Shown piece by piece: positions 35,856 to 43,981 of a stretch of DNA of 64,000 bases (within the stretch, counting starts at the first letter, position 1; every line of letters starts with the position of its first letter). A program made the translations under genes and the position numbers. This stretch comes from Mycobacterium sp. WUMAC-067 (lineage in GTDB: Bacteria > Actinomycetota > Actinomycetes > Mycobacteriales > Mycobacteriaceae): NCBI RefSeq assembly GCF_020217485.1, contig NZ_JAEKMI010000003.1, positions 124,001 through 188,000 on the forward strand, in the 5' to 3' direction. The notes beneath the pieces were generated by a model. That model did not search any database and had not been told where the DNA came from. It was given only the letters and a program-made list of their open reading frames with translations.

Positions 35856-36964
35856 CGCACGAATCGACGGCCGCGTGGCAGGAACTGCTGAATACCCTTG
35901 GCGGCCTTGACCGCTCGTTTTTGGAGGGCGACCGCGCCGTCACCGACGACCGGCACATCGCCGACGGCTACCGCATGCTCGCCACCACACTGGGCGTGGC
36001 GTTGGACACCTACCTGTTCCCCGAACCCGATCGGCCGCAATTCGTCGCGGTGAACACGCCGTTTCGCCGCGACCGCCGCTGGGGTGGGGACAACACCGAC
36101 GCGTACTACTACATCTGCCCGGTCGATCCGGCCCGTCGCTACCGCATCAGCGGGAACAAGGGTGACAGCGTTTACTTTTCGGTCACCGCCTACAACGAAC
36201 CGACGCTCGGGGGGTGGTCGGACCGGGTGGTCGCGATCGTCCGCGACAGCGACCTCGACATCGACGCCGACGGCAACTTCTCCTTCGAATTCCCCCCGAC
36301 GGCGGACGCGGCCGTGTTGATGACCCGCGACTACCAGGCCGATCCCCTGACCGGGCGCCCGGTCGTCTGGCAGATCGAGGCCCTGGACGAGCCGGCACCG
36401 ATCCGGCACGGTGACGCGGAAACCGCGGTGCGGCTGCGCGCGGTCGCGACCTGGCTGCAGACCATGTTCGCCATCGTGCCGCTGGCCGTCGGAAACCGGG
36501 TCGACGACACCCACGCCCTCGGGCACGAAACCGCCCACGCCGCAAACGCGTTCGCCGACCCCTACCAGGTGCCGGACGCCAACTTCGGCTGGTCGGCGCG
36601 CGACGCCTGCTACTCCTACGGCAGTTTTGTGCTCGACGAGGACGAGGCGCTGGTGATCACGCATCGGCCGCCGGCGTGCAGGTTCTGGAACATGGTGGTG
36701 TGGAACCAGTTCATGGCCACCTACGCGGCTTCGGAGGGCCCCGACGCGCGCTGCTCGATCAACGGTCACAGCGCCGTCGCCAACAGTGACGGCTCGGTGA
36801 CCATCGTCTTGTCCGGCGCCAAGACCGCGCACCCGAATTCCCTGACCACGCTGGGCTATCCGCGCGGCAACCTGGCCTTCCGGTGGTTCCTCGCCGACGG
36901 GGTGCCGCAGCGCCCGGAGGTGGAGCTCGTCAAGGCCGTCGACGCGCCGACGGCGGCCGGCTGA
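35852..36964 (+). CDS. DUF1214 domain protein
   Basis: A 370-residue protein. The C-terminal third, with LVITHRPPACRFWNMVVWNQF, RCSINGHSAVANSDGSVTIV and TLGYPRGNLAFRWFLAD, is the DUF1214 core; a DUF1254-like or unknown domain fills the N-terminus (PFRRDRRWGGDNTDAYYYIC). No signal peptide or membrane segment is seen. The function is not established. It is coupled to the TetR gene and faces a sulfotransferase on the other strand. Its end is followed by a 12-bp stem hairpin shared with the converging LLM gene. Confidence 0.82.
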   Translation: MTHESTAAWQELLNTLGGLDRSFLEGDRAVTDDRHIADGYRMLATTLGVALDTYLFPEPDRPQFVAVNTPFRRDRRWGGDNTDAYYYICPVDPARRYRISGNKGDSVYFSVTAYNEPTLGGWSDRVVAIVRDSDLDIDADGNFSFEFPPTADAAVLMTRDYQADPLTGRPVVWQIEALDEPAPIRHGDAETAVRLRAVATWLQTMFAIVPLAVGNRVDDTHALGHETAHAANAFADPYQVPDANFGWSARDACYSYGSFVLDEDEALVITHRPPACRFWNMVVWNQFMATYAASEGPDARCSINGHSAVANSDGSVTIVLSGAKTAHPNSLTTLGYPRGNLAFRWFLADGVPQRPEVELVKAVDAPTAAG

Positions 36965-36965
36965 T

Positions 36966-37029
36966 CCGCCGAACGTGTCATGGGGGCGAAGAACGCGCGA
37001 AAAACTCGCCGCCAGTGCACGTTCGGCGG
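36966..37029. terminator. Hairpin between converging genes
   Basis: CCGCCGAACGTG at 36966-36977 pairs perfectly with CACGTTCGGCGG at 37018-37029 across a 40-base loop. It follows the DUF1214 stop codon directly. On the other strand the right arm lies inside the last codons of the LLM gene, so the coding end and the terminator overlap. Confidence 0.5.
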
Positions 37030-38093
37030 CGGTCAAGAAGCCGGCGTCTGCCGGACAGCTCGATCGCACGGCCCAGCGTCTCCAGCTTGGCGTCCAAGGT
37101 GTCGCCCGCGGGATAGAGCCGCACGGTGTTCACGCCGGCATCGCGCCACACCGCGAGGCGCGCGGACACCATCTTCTCGGTCCCGATGAGCGTGGTCGCC
37201 AGCACCATCTCGTCGGTCACCAGGGCGGCCGCGCCGTCCCGGTCGCCGCGCTGCCAGCGCTCGCGCACCTCGGCGGCGACGTCGGCCCAGCCCTGCCGGC
37301 TGTAGGCCCGGTTGTAGAAGTTCGTGCTCGACGATCCCATGCCGCCGAGGCTGAACGCGAGCTCTTTCTTGCGGCCCGCGACCATGCCGCGCAACTCGTC
37401 TTCGTCTGCGGCGAAGGCGACTTCGGCTCCCTGGCAGACGTCGATGTCGGCTCGGGTGCGCCCGGCCGCCGCCAGGCCGTCGTCAAGGTGGCGGAAGTAG
37501 GCGCCCTCGGCGCCTTCCGGGACAAAGCTGGTGCCCAGCCACCCGTCGGCGACCCGTCCGGTCAACCGCAGCATCGCCGGTGACAGCGTGGCCAAATAGA
37601 TCGGGATGGGGTGTTCCGGCCGCACCGACAACCGCATCGGCACCGCCTCGCCGCCGGGTCGGGGAAGCTCGAATTCCCTACCGGTGTAAGAGATCTTTCC
37701 GCCCGCGAACGCCTGCCTGACGATGTCGATGGTTTCGGTGGTGCGCGCCAGCGGCCGGTCGAACGAGACGCCGTGCAGGCCCTCGATCACCTGCGGGCCC
37801 GAGGCGCCCAACCCGAGCAGGAACCGTCCGTTCGACAGATTGGACAGCGTGATCGCGGTCTGGGCGACCAGGACCGGCGAGCGGGTGCCGAGCTGAATCA
37901 CGCCGGACCCCAGCAGCATCCGCTCGGTGCGCGCGGCGAGGTAGCCCAGCGCCGACGGCGCGTCCGTGCCCCACGCCTCGGCCACCCAACACACATCGAG
38001 GCCCAGCTTCTCGGCCTCGACCGCGAGCGCCACCGCCTGCCCGGCGTCGTTCCCGGTGCCGGAGAACTCCACCGTGGTGGCGGTCCGCATCAC
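36978..38093 (-). CDS. LLM class F420-dependent oxidoreductase
   Basis: A 371-residue luciferase-like TIM barrel. It shows LGLDVCWVAEAWGTDA, GSGVIQLGTRSPVLVAQTA, LSNGRFLLGLGASGPQVIEGLHGV and IPIYLATLSPAMLRLTGRVADGW, a pattern typical of F420-dependent oxidoreductases of the large mycobacterial family. The last ~20 residues (a basic, Cys/Gly stretch) are unusual and are encoded over a hairpin. It overlaps the SRPBCC gene upstream by 4 bases. The substrate is unknown. Confidence 0.88.
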   Translation of the reverse strand: MMRTATTVEFSGTGNDAGQAVALAVEAEKLGLDVCWVAEAWGTDAPSALGYLAARTERMLLGSGVIQLGTRSPVLVAQTAITLSNLSNGRFLLGLGASGPQVIEGLHGVSFDRPLARTTETIDIVRQAFAGGKISYTGREFELPRPGGEAVPMRLSVRPEHPIPIYLATLSPAMLRLTGRVADGWLGTSFVPEGAEGAYFRHLDDGLAAAGRTRADIDVCQGAEVAFAADEDELRGMVAGRKKELAFSLGGMGSSSTNFYNRAYSRQGWADVAAEVRERWQRGDRDGAAALVTDEMVLATTLIGTEKMVSARLAVWRDAGVNTVRLYPAGDTLDAKLETLGRAIELSGRRRLLDRRRTCTGGEFFARSSPP

Positions 38094-38614
38094 CGCACTC
38101 CGTGCTCGGCCAGCCGTTTGATCGAGGCCAGGGTCTTTCCGATCGCGGCCTCGAACTCCCGCATCCGCACGAACACGATTTTCTGTTCCTTGTCGGGCAT
38201 CGAGTCGATCGCGCTCGACAACCCCGAGCGTCCCGGCCCCATCTGCGTCCAGTAGTTCAGGGTCGTGCCGCCGTCGCGGGGTGCCAACCGGAATCTCCAG
38301 GTCGCGGCGGGGTTATCGGGATCGCCTACGGCCCAGGCGAATTCGCGTGGCGGATCGCACGCGACGATCTGGGACGTGGTGCTCCATCGGCCGAACGCCT
38401 CGTGCTCGTTGTGTCCGACGAAGCGGGCGCCGACCCGCGGGGCGTCCGATCCCTCGGCCCATTCCACGGCCTTGAGTTCGTTGCTGACCGCGGGCATCAG
38501 CGCGATATCGCAGACCAGGCCCCAGACCCGCTCCGGATCCGCGTCGATCCACGTCGAGGCCTCCACCGTCGGGGTGTCCGCGTAGCGCGCGCCGGTCCAT
38601 TCCACGGACCTCAT
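38090..38614 (-). CDS. SRPBCC family protein
   Basis: A 174-residue polyketide-cyclase/START-like protein. The start VEASTWIDADPERVWGLVCDIALMP is the classic SRPBCC N-terminus, and the end has a long helix with KTLASIKRLAEHG. It probably binds a hydrophobic ligand or a protein partner. ATG 38614 has GGGGG-type purines 6 bases upstream. It overlaps the LLM gene by 4 bases and follows the desaturase by 44 bp, so all are likely one operon. Confidence 0.82.
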   Translation of the reverse strand: MRSVEWTGARYADTPTVEASTWIDADPERVWGLVCDIALMPAVSNELKAVEWAEGSDAPRVGARFVGHNEHEAFGRWSTTSQIVACDPPREFAWAVGDPDNPAATWRFRLAPRDGGTTLNYWTQMGPGRSGLSSAIDSMPDKEQKIVFVRMREFEAAIGKTLASIKRLAEHGVR

Positions 38615-38658
38615 TGTCCCCCTCGCCCGGCGCAAGGCAATGCGTGGACGGCCCCGAG

Positions 38659-39765
38659 TTACGCGGCGACCGGCTCGCGATCGGCGGGCTCGTCGGCACC
38701 GGCCTTGGGGAGCCAGCTGTCCGGGAAGGTCAGCCTGACGATCTTGCGGACGACGGTGCCGAATTGCCGCAGCAGCGGACCGCGGTTGTACGGGATGCCG
38801 TAGCGCTCGCAGATCCGCTGCACCTCGGGCGCGATCTCGGCGTAGCGGCGGGCCGGCATGTCCGGGAACAGGTGGTGCTCGATCTGGTGGGAGAGGTTGC
38901 CGGACAGCAGGTGAAAGAGCCGGCCGCCGGTGAGGTTCGCCGAGCCGAGCACCTGGCGGAAGTACCACATGCCGCGCGACTCGTCCCTGGTTTCCTCGAC
39001 GGTGAATTCCTGTGTGCCATCCGGGAAGTGGCCGCAGAAGATGATCATGTAAGACCACACGTTGCGCATCAGGTTGGCCGTGAGGTTGCCGGTGAAGACG
39101 AACGGCGCGAACGGCCCGGCCAGCAGCGGGAAGGCGACGTAGTCCTTGAGGGTCTGCCGACGGGTCTTCTTCCAGATCGCCCGCAGCACCTCGCGCTTGT
39201 CCGCGAGACGGATTTCGCCGGAACGGATGCGCTCGGTTTCCAGTTCGTGGAGCGCGACGCCGTACTGGAACAACACCATCAGCAGGAAGGCGTAGATCGG
39301 GTTGCCGAGGAAGTACGGCTGCCAGCGCTGGTCCTCGCTCATCCGCAGGATCCCGTAGCCGATGTCGCGGTCCATTCCCACGATGTTGGTGTGGGTGTGG
39401 TGCATGTAGTTGTGCGAGTGGCGCCATTGATCGGCCGGGCACGCGGTGTCCCACTCGAAGGTGCGGCCGGAGATCGCCGGGTCGCGCATCCAGTCGTACT
39501 GGCCGTGCATGATGTTGTGGCCGATCTCCATGTTGTCCAGGATTTTGGCGATGCCGAGCATGCCGGTGCCCAGCAGCCAGGCCGGCGGCAGGAACAACAG
39601 CACCCGCCCGCCGACTTCCAGCGCGCGCTGGGTCTTGATGACGCGGCGGATGTAGTCGGCGTCCTTTTCGCCGAGGTCCGCCATCACACGCTCTTTGATG
39701 GCGTCGAGCTCGCGGCCGAATGCGTCGGCCTGCTCGGGTGTAAGGGTGATCTTGTTCTGTGTCAT
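38659..39765 (-). CDS. Membrane fatty acid desaturase (DesA3-like)
   Basis: A 368-residue di-iron acyl desaturase. Three histidine boxes are present: GHNIMHG (HX3H), HSHNYMHHTH (HX3HH) and QIEHHLFP (QXXHH), with hydrophobic segments between them. It resembles M. tuberculosis DesA3 (Rv3229c), the stearoyl-CoA Delta-9 desaturase, but is a separate paralog at this locus. The start ATG 39765 has GGAGG 8 bases upstream. It is 94 bp downstream of a ferredoxin-reductase gene, its probable electron donor, the same pairing as Rv3229c-Rv3230c. Confidence 0.93.
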   Translation of the reverse strand: MTQNKITLTPEQADAFGRELDAIKERVMADLGEKDADYIRRVIKTQRALEVGGRVLLFLPPAWLLGTGMLGIAKILDNMEIGHNIMHGQYDWMRDPAISGRTFEWDTACPADQWRHSHNYMHHTHTNIVGMDRDIGYGILRMSEDQRWQPYFLGNPIYAFLLMVLFQYGVALHELETERIRSGEIRLADKREVLRAIWKKTRRQTLKDYVAFPLLAGPFAPFVFTGNLTANLMRNVWSYMIIFCGHFPDGTQEFTVEETRDESRGMWYFRQVLGSANLTGGRLFHLLSGNLSHQIEHHLFPDMPARRYAEIAPEVQRICERYGIPYNRGPLLRQFGTVVRKIVRLTFPDSWLPKAGADEPADREPVAA

Positions 39766-39859
39766 GGCATTTCCTCCGGATTCCGTCGCGACTGTGAATC
39801 TCGCGACGCGACACGCCGTGCGGCCGTCGCGTATTTCACATTCGCGAGCTTGGTTGCTG

Positions 39860-40954
39860 TTAAAGGGACAGGTCCACGTCACCGACCGGAACGGACACGC
39901 AGATCTGCACGTCCTCATCGGGTGCGGTCGAGACCGCGCCGGTGACCAGGTTGCGCACGGTGCCGGCGGTTTTGCGCCGGGTGCAGGTGTGGCAGATGCC
40001 CATCCGGCACCCGTTTTCCGGAAAGAGGCCCGCGGATTCGGCCTGCTCCAGCAGCGGGCGCCCGTCGTCGACGATGTCAACCCCGCTGTCGGAGAACGTG
40101 ACTCGTCCTCCGGAAGGGTTTGCCGGCGTGTCGAGCGCCGGCGGGACGAAGCTTTCGGTGTACACGGTGTCGCAGTGCTCCCGCACGGCCTCGATCAAAG
40201 CCGTTGGACCGCAGACGAATACCGCGTCGGGTGCGGGCATCGCGGCGGCCAGGTGTCCCGGGCCGAAGCGTCCGGTCAGGTCGCCGCCGTCGGTGCGGGT
40301 GTAGCCGTGCAGTACCCGCACCGAGGGCATGGCGGCGAGCTCGTCGCGGTAGCAGGCCTCGGCGGGGGTGCGGGCGTAGTGGACGAAGGCGATCTCGCCG
40401 GGATGGCCCTGGGCGACCAGGGTGCGCAGCATCGCCATCACCGGGGTGATCCCGCTGCCCCCGGAGACGAACAGGATCCGCCGGGGCCGCGGCGAGGGCA
40501 GGGTGAAGTCGCCGCCGGCGCCGGCCAGACCGACCACCATGCCGCGACGGGCGTGTTCGTACAGATGGTTCGAGACCAGGCCTCCCTCGTGCCGGCCGAT
40601 GGTCAGCTCGAGGGTGGCCGCCCCTTCGACGTTGGCCGGGGAATAGCAGCGGGTGTGCCGGCGCCCGTCGATCTCGACGGTCAGGTTGACGTACTGGCCG
40701 GCCCGGACAGTGTGGGCGGACAGGAAGCTGTCGTTGGGAGCCAGGGTGAGCGTGACGCTGCGGGGTGTGGTCCGGCGCACGTCGGTCACCCTGGCGCGGG
40801 CTTCGCCCAGTGTCCAGGTTGGTGCCACGAGTTCGGTGTAACGGTCGACGCCGTGCGGCCCGGTCAGCAGGTCTACGAGCTCTGAACCCAACACGCGTTG
40901 CCGAAACGTCCGCGCGAGGACCCGGCCGGAAGCTTGAGCGGTTTGAGTGAACAT
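39860..40954 (-). CDS. Ferredoxin reductase with C-terminal 2Fe-2S domain (desaturase partner)
   Basis: A 364-residue flavoprotein resembling Rv3230c, which feeds electrons to DesA3. It has the FAD motif RCYSPAN, the NAD(P) motif GGSGITPVMAML, and a C-terminal plant-type ferredoxin domain with cysteines in GCRMGICHTC and QICVSV. ATG 40954 lies inside the palindrome ACATATGT and no ribosome site precedes it. It is the first gene of the desaturase operon and diverges from a FabR/DesT-like TetR across a region with matching operators. Confidence 0.9.
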   Translation of the reverse strand: MFTQTAQASGRVLARTFRQRVLGSELVDLLTGPHGVDRYTELVAPTWTLGEARARVTDVRRTTPRSVTLTLAPNDSFLSAHTVRAGQYVNLTVEIDGRRHTRCYSPANVEGAATLELTIGRHEGGLVSNHLYEHARRGMVVGLAGAGGDFTLPSPRPRRILFVSGGSGITPVMAMLRTLVAQGHPGEIAFVHYARTPAEACYRDELAAMPSVRVLHGYTRTDGGDLTGRFGPGHLAAAMPAPDAVFVCGPTALIEAVREHCDTVYTESFVPPALDTPANPSGGRVTFSDSGVDIVDDGRPLLEQAESAGLFPENGCRMGICHTCTRRKTAGTVRNLVTGAVSTAPDEDVQICVSVPVGDVDLSL

Positions 40955-40963
40955 ATGTACACC
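40946..40963. promoter_or_regulatory. FabR/DesT-like operator 1
   Basis: AGTGAACATATGTACACC is an 18-bp palindrome with two mismatched pairs; the AGTGAAC half-site resembles boxes bound by the DesT/FabR regulators of unsaturated fatty acid synthesis. It covers the start codon of the ferredoxin-reductase gene at 40954. Confidence 0.5.
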
Positions 40964-41011
40964 GTGCGGCCGCAACCGCCAGGTCGTCAAGGGTTTACCG
41001 GCCCGATGTGG

Positions 41012-41029
41012 TAGGCTTCACATAGTGAA
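41012..41029. promoter_or_regulatory. Leaderless -10 and operator 2 at tetR start
   Basis: TAGGCT at 41012-41017 is a good -10 seven bases before the GTG start at 41025, as in leaderless mycobacterial transcripts. TTCACATAGTGAA at 41017-41029 is a perfect 5-bp inverted repeat sharing the GTGAA half-site with operator 1, and it covers the start codon. Autoregulation is likely. Confidence 0.5.
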
Positions 41030-41699
41030 CAGCCGTACTCCTAGCTCACGGGCGCGCGGCTCCGGACGCGAACGCTCGCGGGAAAGTCAGTCGCGCGAGG
41101 AGCGCAAGGAGGCGACGCGGCGCGCCATCATCGCCGCGGCGCTCAAGCTATTGCAGGACCGCAGCTTTTCCAGCCTGAGCCTGCGCGAGGTGACCCGCGA
41201 GGTCGGGATCGTGCCGGCGGCGTTTTACCGCCACTTCGAGTCGATGGAGGCACTCGGCCTGGTCCTGATCGACGAGTCGTTTCGCAGCCTGCGCGACACC
41301 CTGCGCGACGCGCGCGCCGGCAAGCTCGACCCGAACCGGGTGATCGAGTCGTCCGTCGAGATCCTGGTCGCCAGCGTCGCCGACAGGCGCGAGCACTGGC
41401 GCCTCATCGGCCGCGAGCGCAACAGCGGCCTGTCCGTGCTGCGCTACGCCATTCGCACCGAGATCCGGCTGATCACCTCCGAGCTGGCCACCGACCTGGC
41501 GCGTTTCCCGGGGTTGAACAAGTGGACCACCGAGGATCTCAACGTGCTGGCGACCCTGTTCGTCAACGCCATGATCGTCATCGCGGAGGCCATCGAGGAT
41601 TCGCAGAGCATCGAGGCGACCGAGGACATCCGCCGGCTCGCCGTCAAGCAGTTGAGGATGATCGCGACCGGCATCGCCGGGTGGCAGAGCACTCCCTGA
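41025..41699 (+). CDS. TetR regulator, FabR/DesT-like
   Basis: A 224-residue TetR protein. Its helix-turn-helix block LSLREVTREVGIVPAAFYRHFESMEALGL and following LIDESFRSLRDTLRDAR are closely similar to E. coli FabR and Pseudomonas DesT, which sense acyl-CoA or acyl-ACP saturation and repress fabA/fabB or desaturase genes. The N-terminal 25 residues are a basic Arg/Ser-rich extension. GTG 41025 is used, leaderless. It is divergent from the desaturase-reductase operon, the expected target. Confidence 0.85.
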   Translation: MNSRTPSSRARGSGRERSRESQSREERKEATRRAIIAAALKLLQDRSFSSLSLREVTREVGIVPAAFYRHFESMEALGLVLIDESFRSLRDTLRDARAGKLDPNRVIESSVEILVASVADRREHWRLIGRERNSGLSVLRYAIRTEIRLITSELATDLARFPGLNKWTTEDLNVLATLFVNAMIVIAEAIEDSQSIEATEDIRRLAVKQLRMIATGIAGWQSTP

Positions 41700-41733
41700 T
41701 CACGTCGGCTGCAGTAAACAGGCGAGCACTGAT

Positions 41734-42087
41734 TTACTCATCGACCACGTCGTAGAGCGAGTCGCCGTCTTCGGGGGTGCCGTCGATCTGGCCGCGATGC
41801 GCGCGCCGCGGACCGTCGTCGACCGGCTCGACGGCATCGGGCACGTCGGGCTCCTCGGCGGCCAGTCGATCGTCGAGGGATTCGCCCTCTCGTTCTTCCC
41901 TCGCCGTCACGCCGAAGCGGTTGGCCTCGCTCCAGCCCTCGGGGGGATCGACGACGATGTCGCCGTCGTCGTTGCGCAGTTCGTCCGAGTCGGTACCTTC
42001 GCTCGCATTCAGGGTGTCGCCCGGACCGCCCTCTTCGGGAAAGTCGGCGGGATCTACCAGATCGTCGGCTTGGGGGTCATCGCTCAT
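41734..42087 (-). CDS. Small acidic protein, DUF5709-like
   Basis: A 117-residue very acidic protein, poor in hydrophobics. The segment GVTAREEREGESLDDRLAAEEPDV matches the DUF5709 core as I know it, and the protein ends EDGDSLYDVVDE. There is no membrane segment. Function is unknown; family members are common in actinobacteria near stress genes. Start ATG 42087. It is followed by the converging TetR gene (stop 41699). Confidence 0.75.
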   Translation of the reverse strand: MSDDPQADDLVDPADFPEEGGPGDTLNASEGTDSDELRNDDGDIVVDPPEGWSEANRFGVTAREEREGESLDDRLAAEEPDVPDAVEPVDDGPRRAHRGQIDGTPEDGDSLYDVVDE

Positions 42088-42116
42088 GCCGAACGGTTGC
42101 CCGCCGCATCGGGTGA

Positions 42117-42731
42117 CTAAACGCGGGCCCGCGGTGCCCGCCACATGGCCCACATCTTCGGGCCGTCGTCCGGCAGCACGATCTCGCGGGTGACCGCGAA
42201 GCCGAAACGTTCGTAATACGGGACGTTTTCGAGTTTGGTCGACTCGAGGTACGCCGGACAGTATTCCGCGTCGCAGCGGTCCAGCCGCGACCGCATCAGG
42301 GCTTGACCGAACCCCTGACCGCGGACCGCCGGATCGCTGCCGATGACAGCCAGATACCAGTGCGGTTCCTCGGGGTGGACGCTCTTCATCAGTTCCTGGA
42401 CCGCGCGCCCGCGCATCGAGCGCAGACCGAACACCCGGAGGAACGTGGGCGTCATCGCCAGCTGCGCACCGGGCGTCTCCTGCCACTGATCGGGCGGATC
42501 CCACAGCGCCGCAGCGCCGATACCGGAGTCGGCGGCGGCCACCTCCACGCCGCCGCGCGCCAGATGGTGGTGGCGGGTCATCGTCGCGAACAGCCGGGTC
42601 AGCTGCGCGGTGCGCTTGTCCTGGTCGGGCATCAGCCAGATCATCACCGGGTCGTCGTAGAACGCGCGGGCCAGGGTGCGCGACAGCTCGCGGACGTCGG
42701 CCTTGAGCGCCGGGCGGACGTGGGGGGTCAT
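42117..42731 (-). CDS. GNAT family acetyltransferase (Rv0133-like)
   Basis: A 204-residue N-acetyltransferase. The acetyl-CoA motif A, SDPAVRGQGFGQALM, is near residues 132-146, with LAVIGSDP before it and YYERFGFAVTREI near the C-terminus. The acceptor substrate is unknown. ATG 42731 overlaps no upstream gene; fgd2 starts 42 bp away on the other strand. Position between ephF and fgd2 matches Rv0133. Confidence 0.87.
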   Translation of the reverse strand: MTPHVRPALKADVRELSRTLARAFYDDPVMIWLMPDQDKRTAQLTRLFATMTRHHHLARGGVEVAAADSGIGAAALWDPPDQWQETPGAQLAMTPTFLRVFGLRSMRGRAVQELMKSVHPEEPHWYLAVIGSDPAVRGQGFGQALMRSRLDRCDAEYCPAYLESTKLENVPYYERFGFAVTREIVLPDDGPKMWAMWRAPRARV

Positions 42732-42773
42732 CCACGACAGGCTAGTGGGTGTGTGAGGCGATGCGGGGCGGGT

Positions 42774-43883
42774 ATGCGAACCCGCGTGACCGGCATCTCT
42801 CGGCGAGCGTTCGGGCGGGCGGCTGCCGGCGCGGGCATGCTCGGCTCCGTCGGCCTGTCGGGCGGCTGCGCGAAACCGGGCGCCGGCCGCGGCAAGTCCA
42901 CCGGCCCGCCACCGCCGCAGGGCAAGGGCGTGGGGTTCGTGCTTTCCCACGAGCAGTTCCGCACCGACCGGCTGGTGGCACAGGCCCAGGCGGCCGAAGA
43001 GGCCGGCTTTCACTACGTGTGGGCCAGCGACCACATTCAGCCGTGGCAGGACAACGAAGGCCATTCGATGTTCCCGTGGCTCACGCTGGCGCTGGTCGGC
43101 AGCGCCACCGGCCGGATCTCGTTCGGCACCGGAGTGACCTGCCCCACCTACCGCTACCACCCCGCCACGGTGGCTCAGGCCTTCGCCTCCCTGGCAATCC
43201 TCAACCCGGGCAGGGTGTTTCTGGGAGTCGGCACCGGCGAGCGACTCAACGAACAAGCCACCACCAACGCCTACGGCAACTACGCCGAGCGCCATGACCG
43301 GCTCGCCGAGGCGATCGACCTGATCCGCCGGTTGTGGAGCGGATCGCGAATCTCCTTCTCCAGCCGGTACTTTCAGACGAACTCGTTGAAGCTCTACGAC
43401 GTGCCGGCCACACCGCCGCCGATCTTCGTGGCGGCCGGCGGCCCGAAGAGCGCGAAACTGGCCGGGCAGTACGGGGACGGTTGGATCACCCAGGCCGACG
43501 ACGTGACGAACCCAAAACTGTTGGCGGCCTTCGGTGCCGGAGCGCGGGCCGCCGGGCGCGACATGGCCACATTGGGGAAACGCGCCGAATTGTTCGCGGT
43601 CGTCGGCGACAGTGCCGCGGCGGCCCGCGCCGCGGTGCTGTGGCGTTTCACGGCCGGTGCCGTCGACCAGCCCAATCCCGTAGAGATCCAGCGCGCGGCC
43701 CAGTCCAACCCCATCGACAAGGTGTTGGCCGGCTGGACCATCGGCACCGACCCGGCCCCCCACATCAGCGCCGTGCAGCGGGTGCTCGACGCCGGCGCCG
43801 TCCCCTTCCTGCACTTTGCCCAAGACGATCCGATCGCCGCCATCGACTTCTACCGCACCGACGTCCTGCCGAAGTTGCGCTGA
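42774..43883 (+). CDS. fgd2: F420-dependent hydroxymycolic acid dehydrogenase Fgd2
   Basis: A 369-residue cell-envelope LLM-family enzyme. The N-terminus has a twin-arginine signal (SRRAFGR followed by a hydrophobic Gly/Ala stretch and a Cys, possible lipobox SGGC), then the barrel with SHEQFRTDRLV, YVWASDHIQPW and GRVFLGVGTGERL. M. tuberculosis Rv0132c with this sequence pattern converts hydroxymycolate to ketomycolate with coenzyme F420 and is targeted by pretomanid-type chemistry studies. ATG 42774 used; GTG 42786 would match the shorter start of Rv0132c. Confidence 0.95.
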   Translation: MRTRVTGISRRAFGRAAAGAGMLGSVGLSGGCAKPGAGRGKSTGPPPPQGKGVGFVLSHEQFRTDRLVAQAQAAEEAGFHYVWASDHIQPWQDNEGHSMFPWLTLALVGSATGRISFGTGVTCPTYRYHPATVAQAFASLAILNPGRVFLGVGTGERLNEQATTNAYGNYAERHDRLAEAIDLIRRLWSGSRISFSSRYFQTNSLKLYDVPATPPPIFVAAGGPKSAKLAGQYGDGWITQADDVTNPKLLAAFGAGARAAGRDMATLGKRAELFAVVGDSAAAARAAVLWRFTAGAVDQPNPVEIQRAAQSNPIDKVLAGWTIGTDPAPHISAVQRVLDAGAVPFLHFAQDDPIAAIDFYRTDVLPKLR

Positions 43884-43914
43884 ACGAACGTCGGGCCCCT
43901 AGCGATTCAAAGCT

Positions 43915-43939
43915 GTTTCGAAGCCCCCGGCCCGGGTAT
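43915..43939 (+). promoter_or_regulatory. SigF promoter of hemerythrin gene
   Basis: GTTT (43915-43918), 15 bp, GGGTAT (43934-43939): a perfect match to the mycobacterial SigF consensus. The start codon is 42 bp downstream of the -10. Confidence 0.75.
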
Positions 43940-43981
43940 CCGCACGCAACTTCGAGGGACAGCCCAATTGGAAGGCAAGGC

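Noticed and set aside
42097..42122. GTTT-N16-GGGCAA on the minus strand as a SigF promoter for the DUF5709 gene.
   Set aside because: Two mismatches in the -10 and only 9 bp to the start codon, so the evidence is too weak beside the three strong sites.
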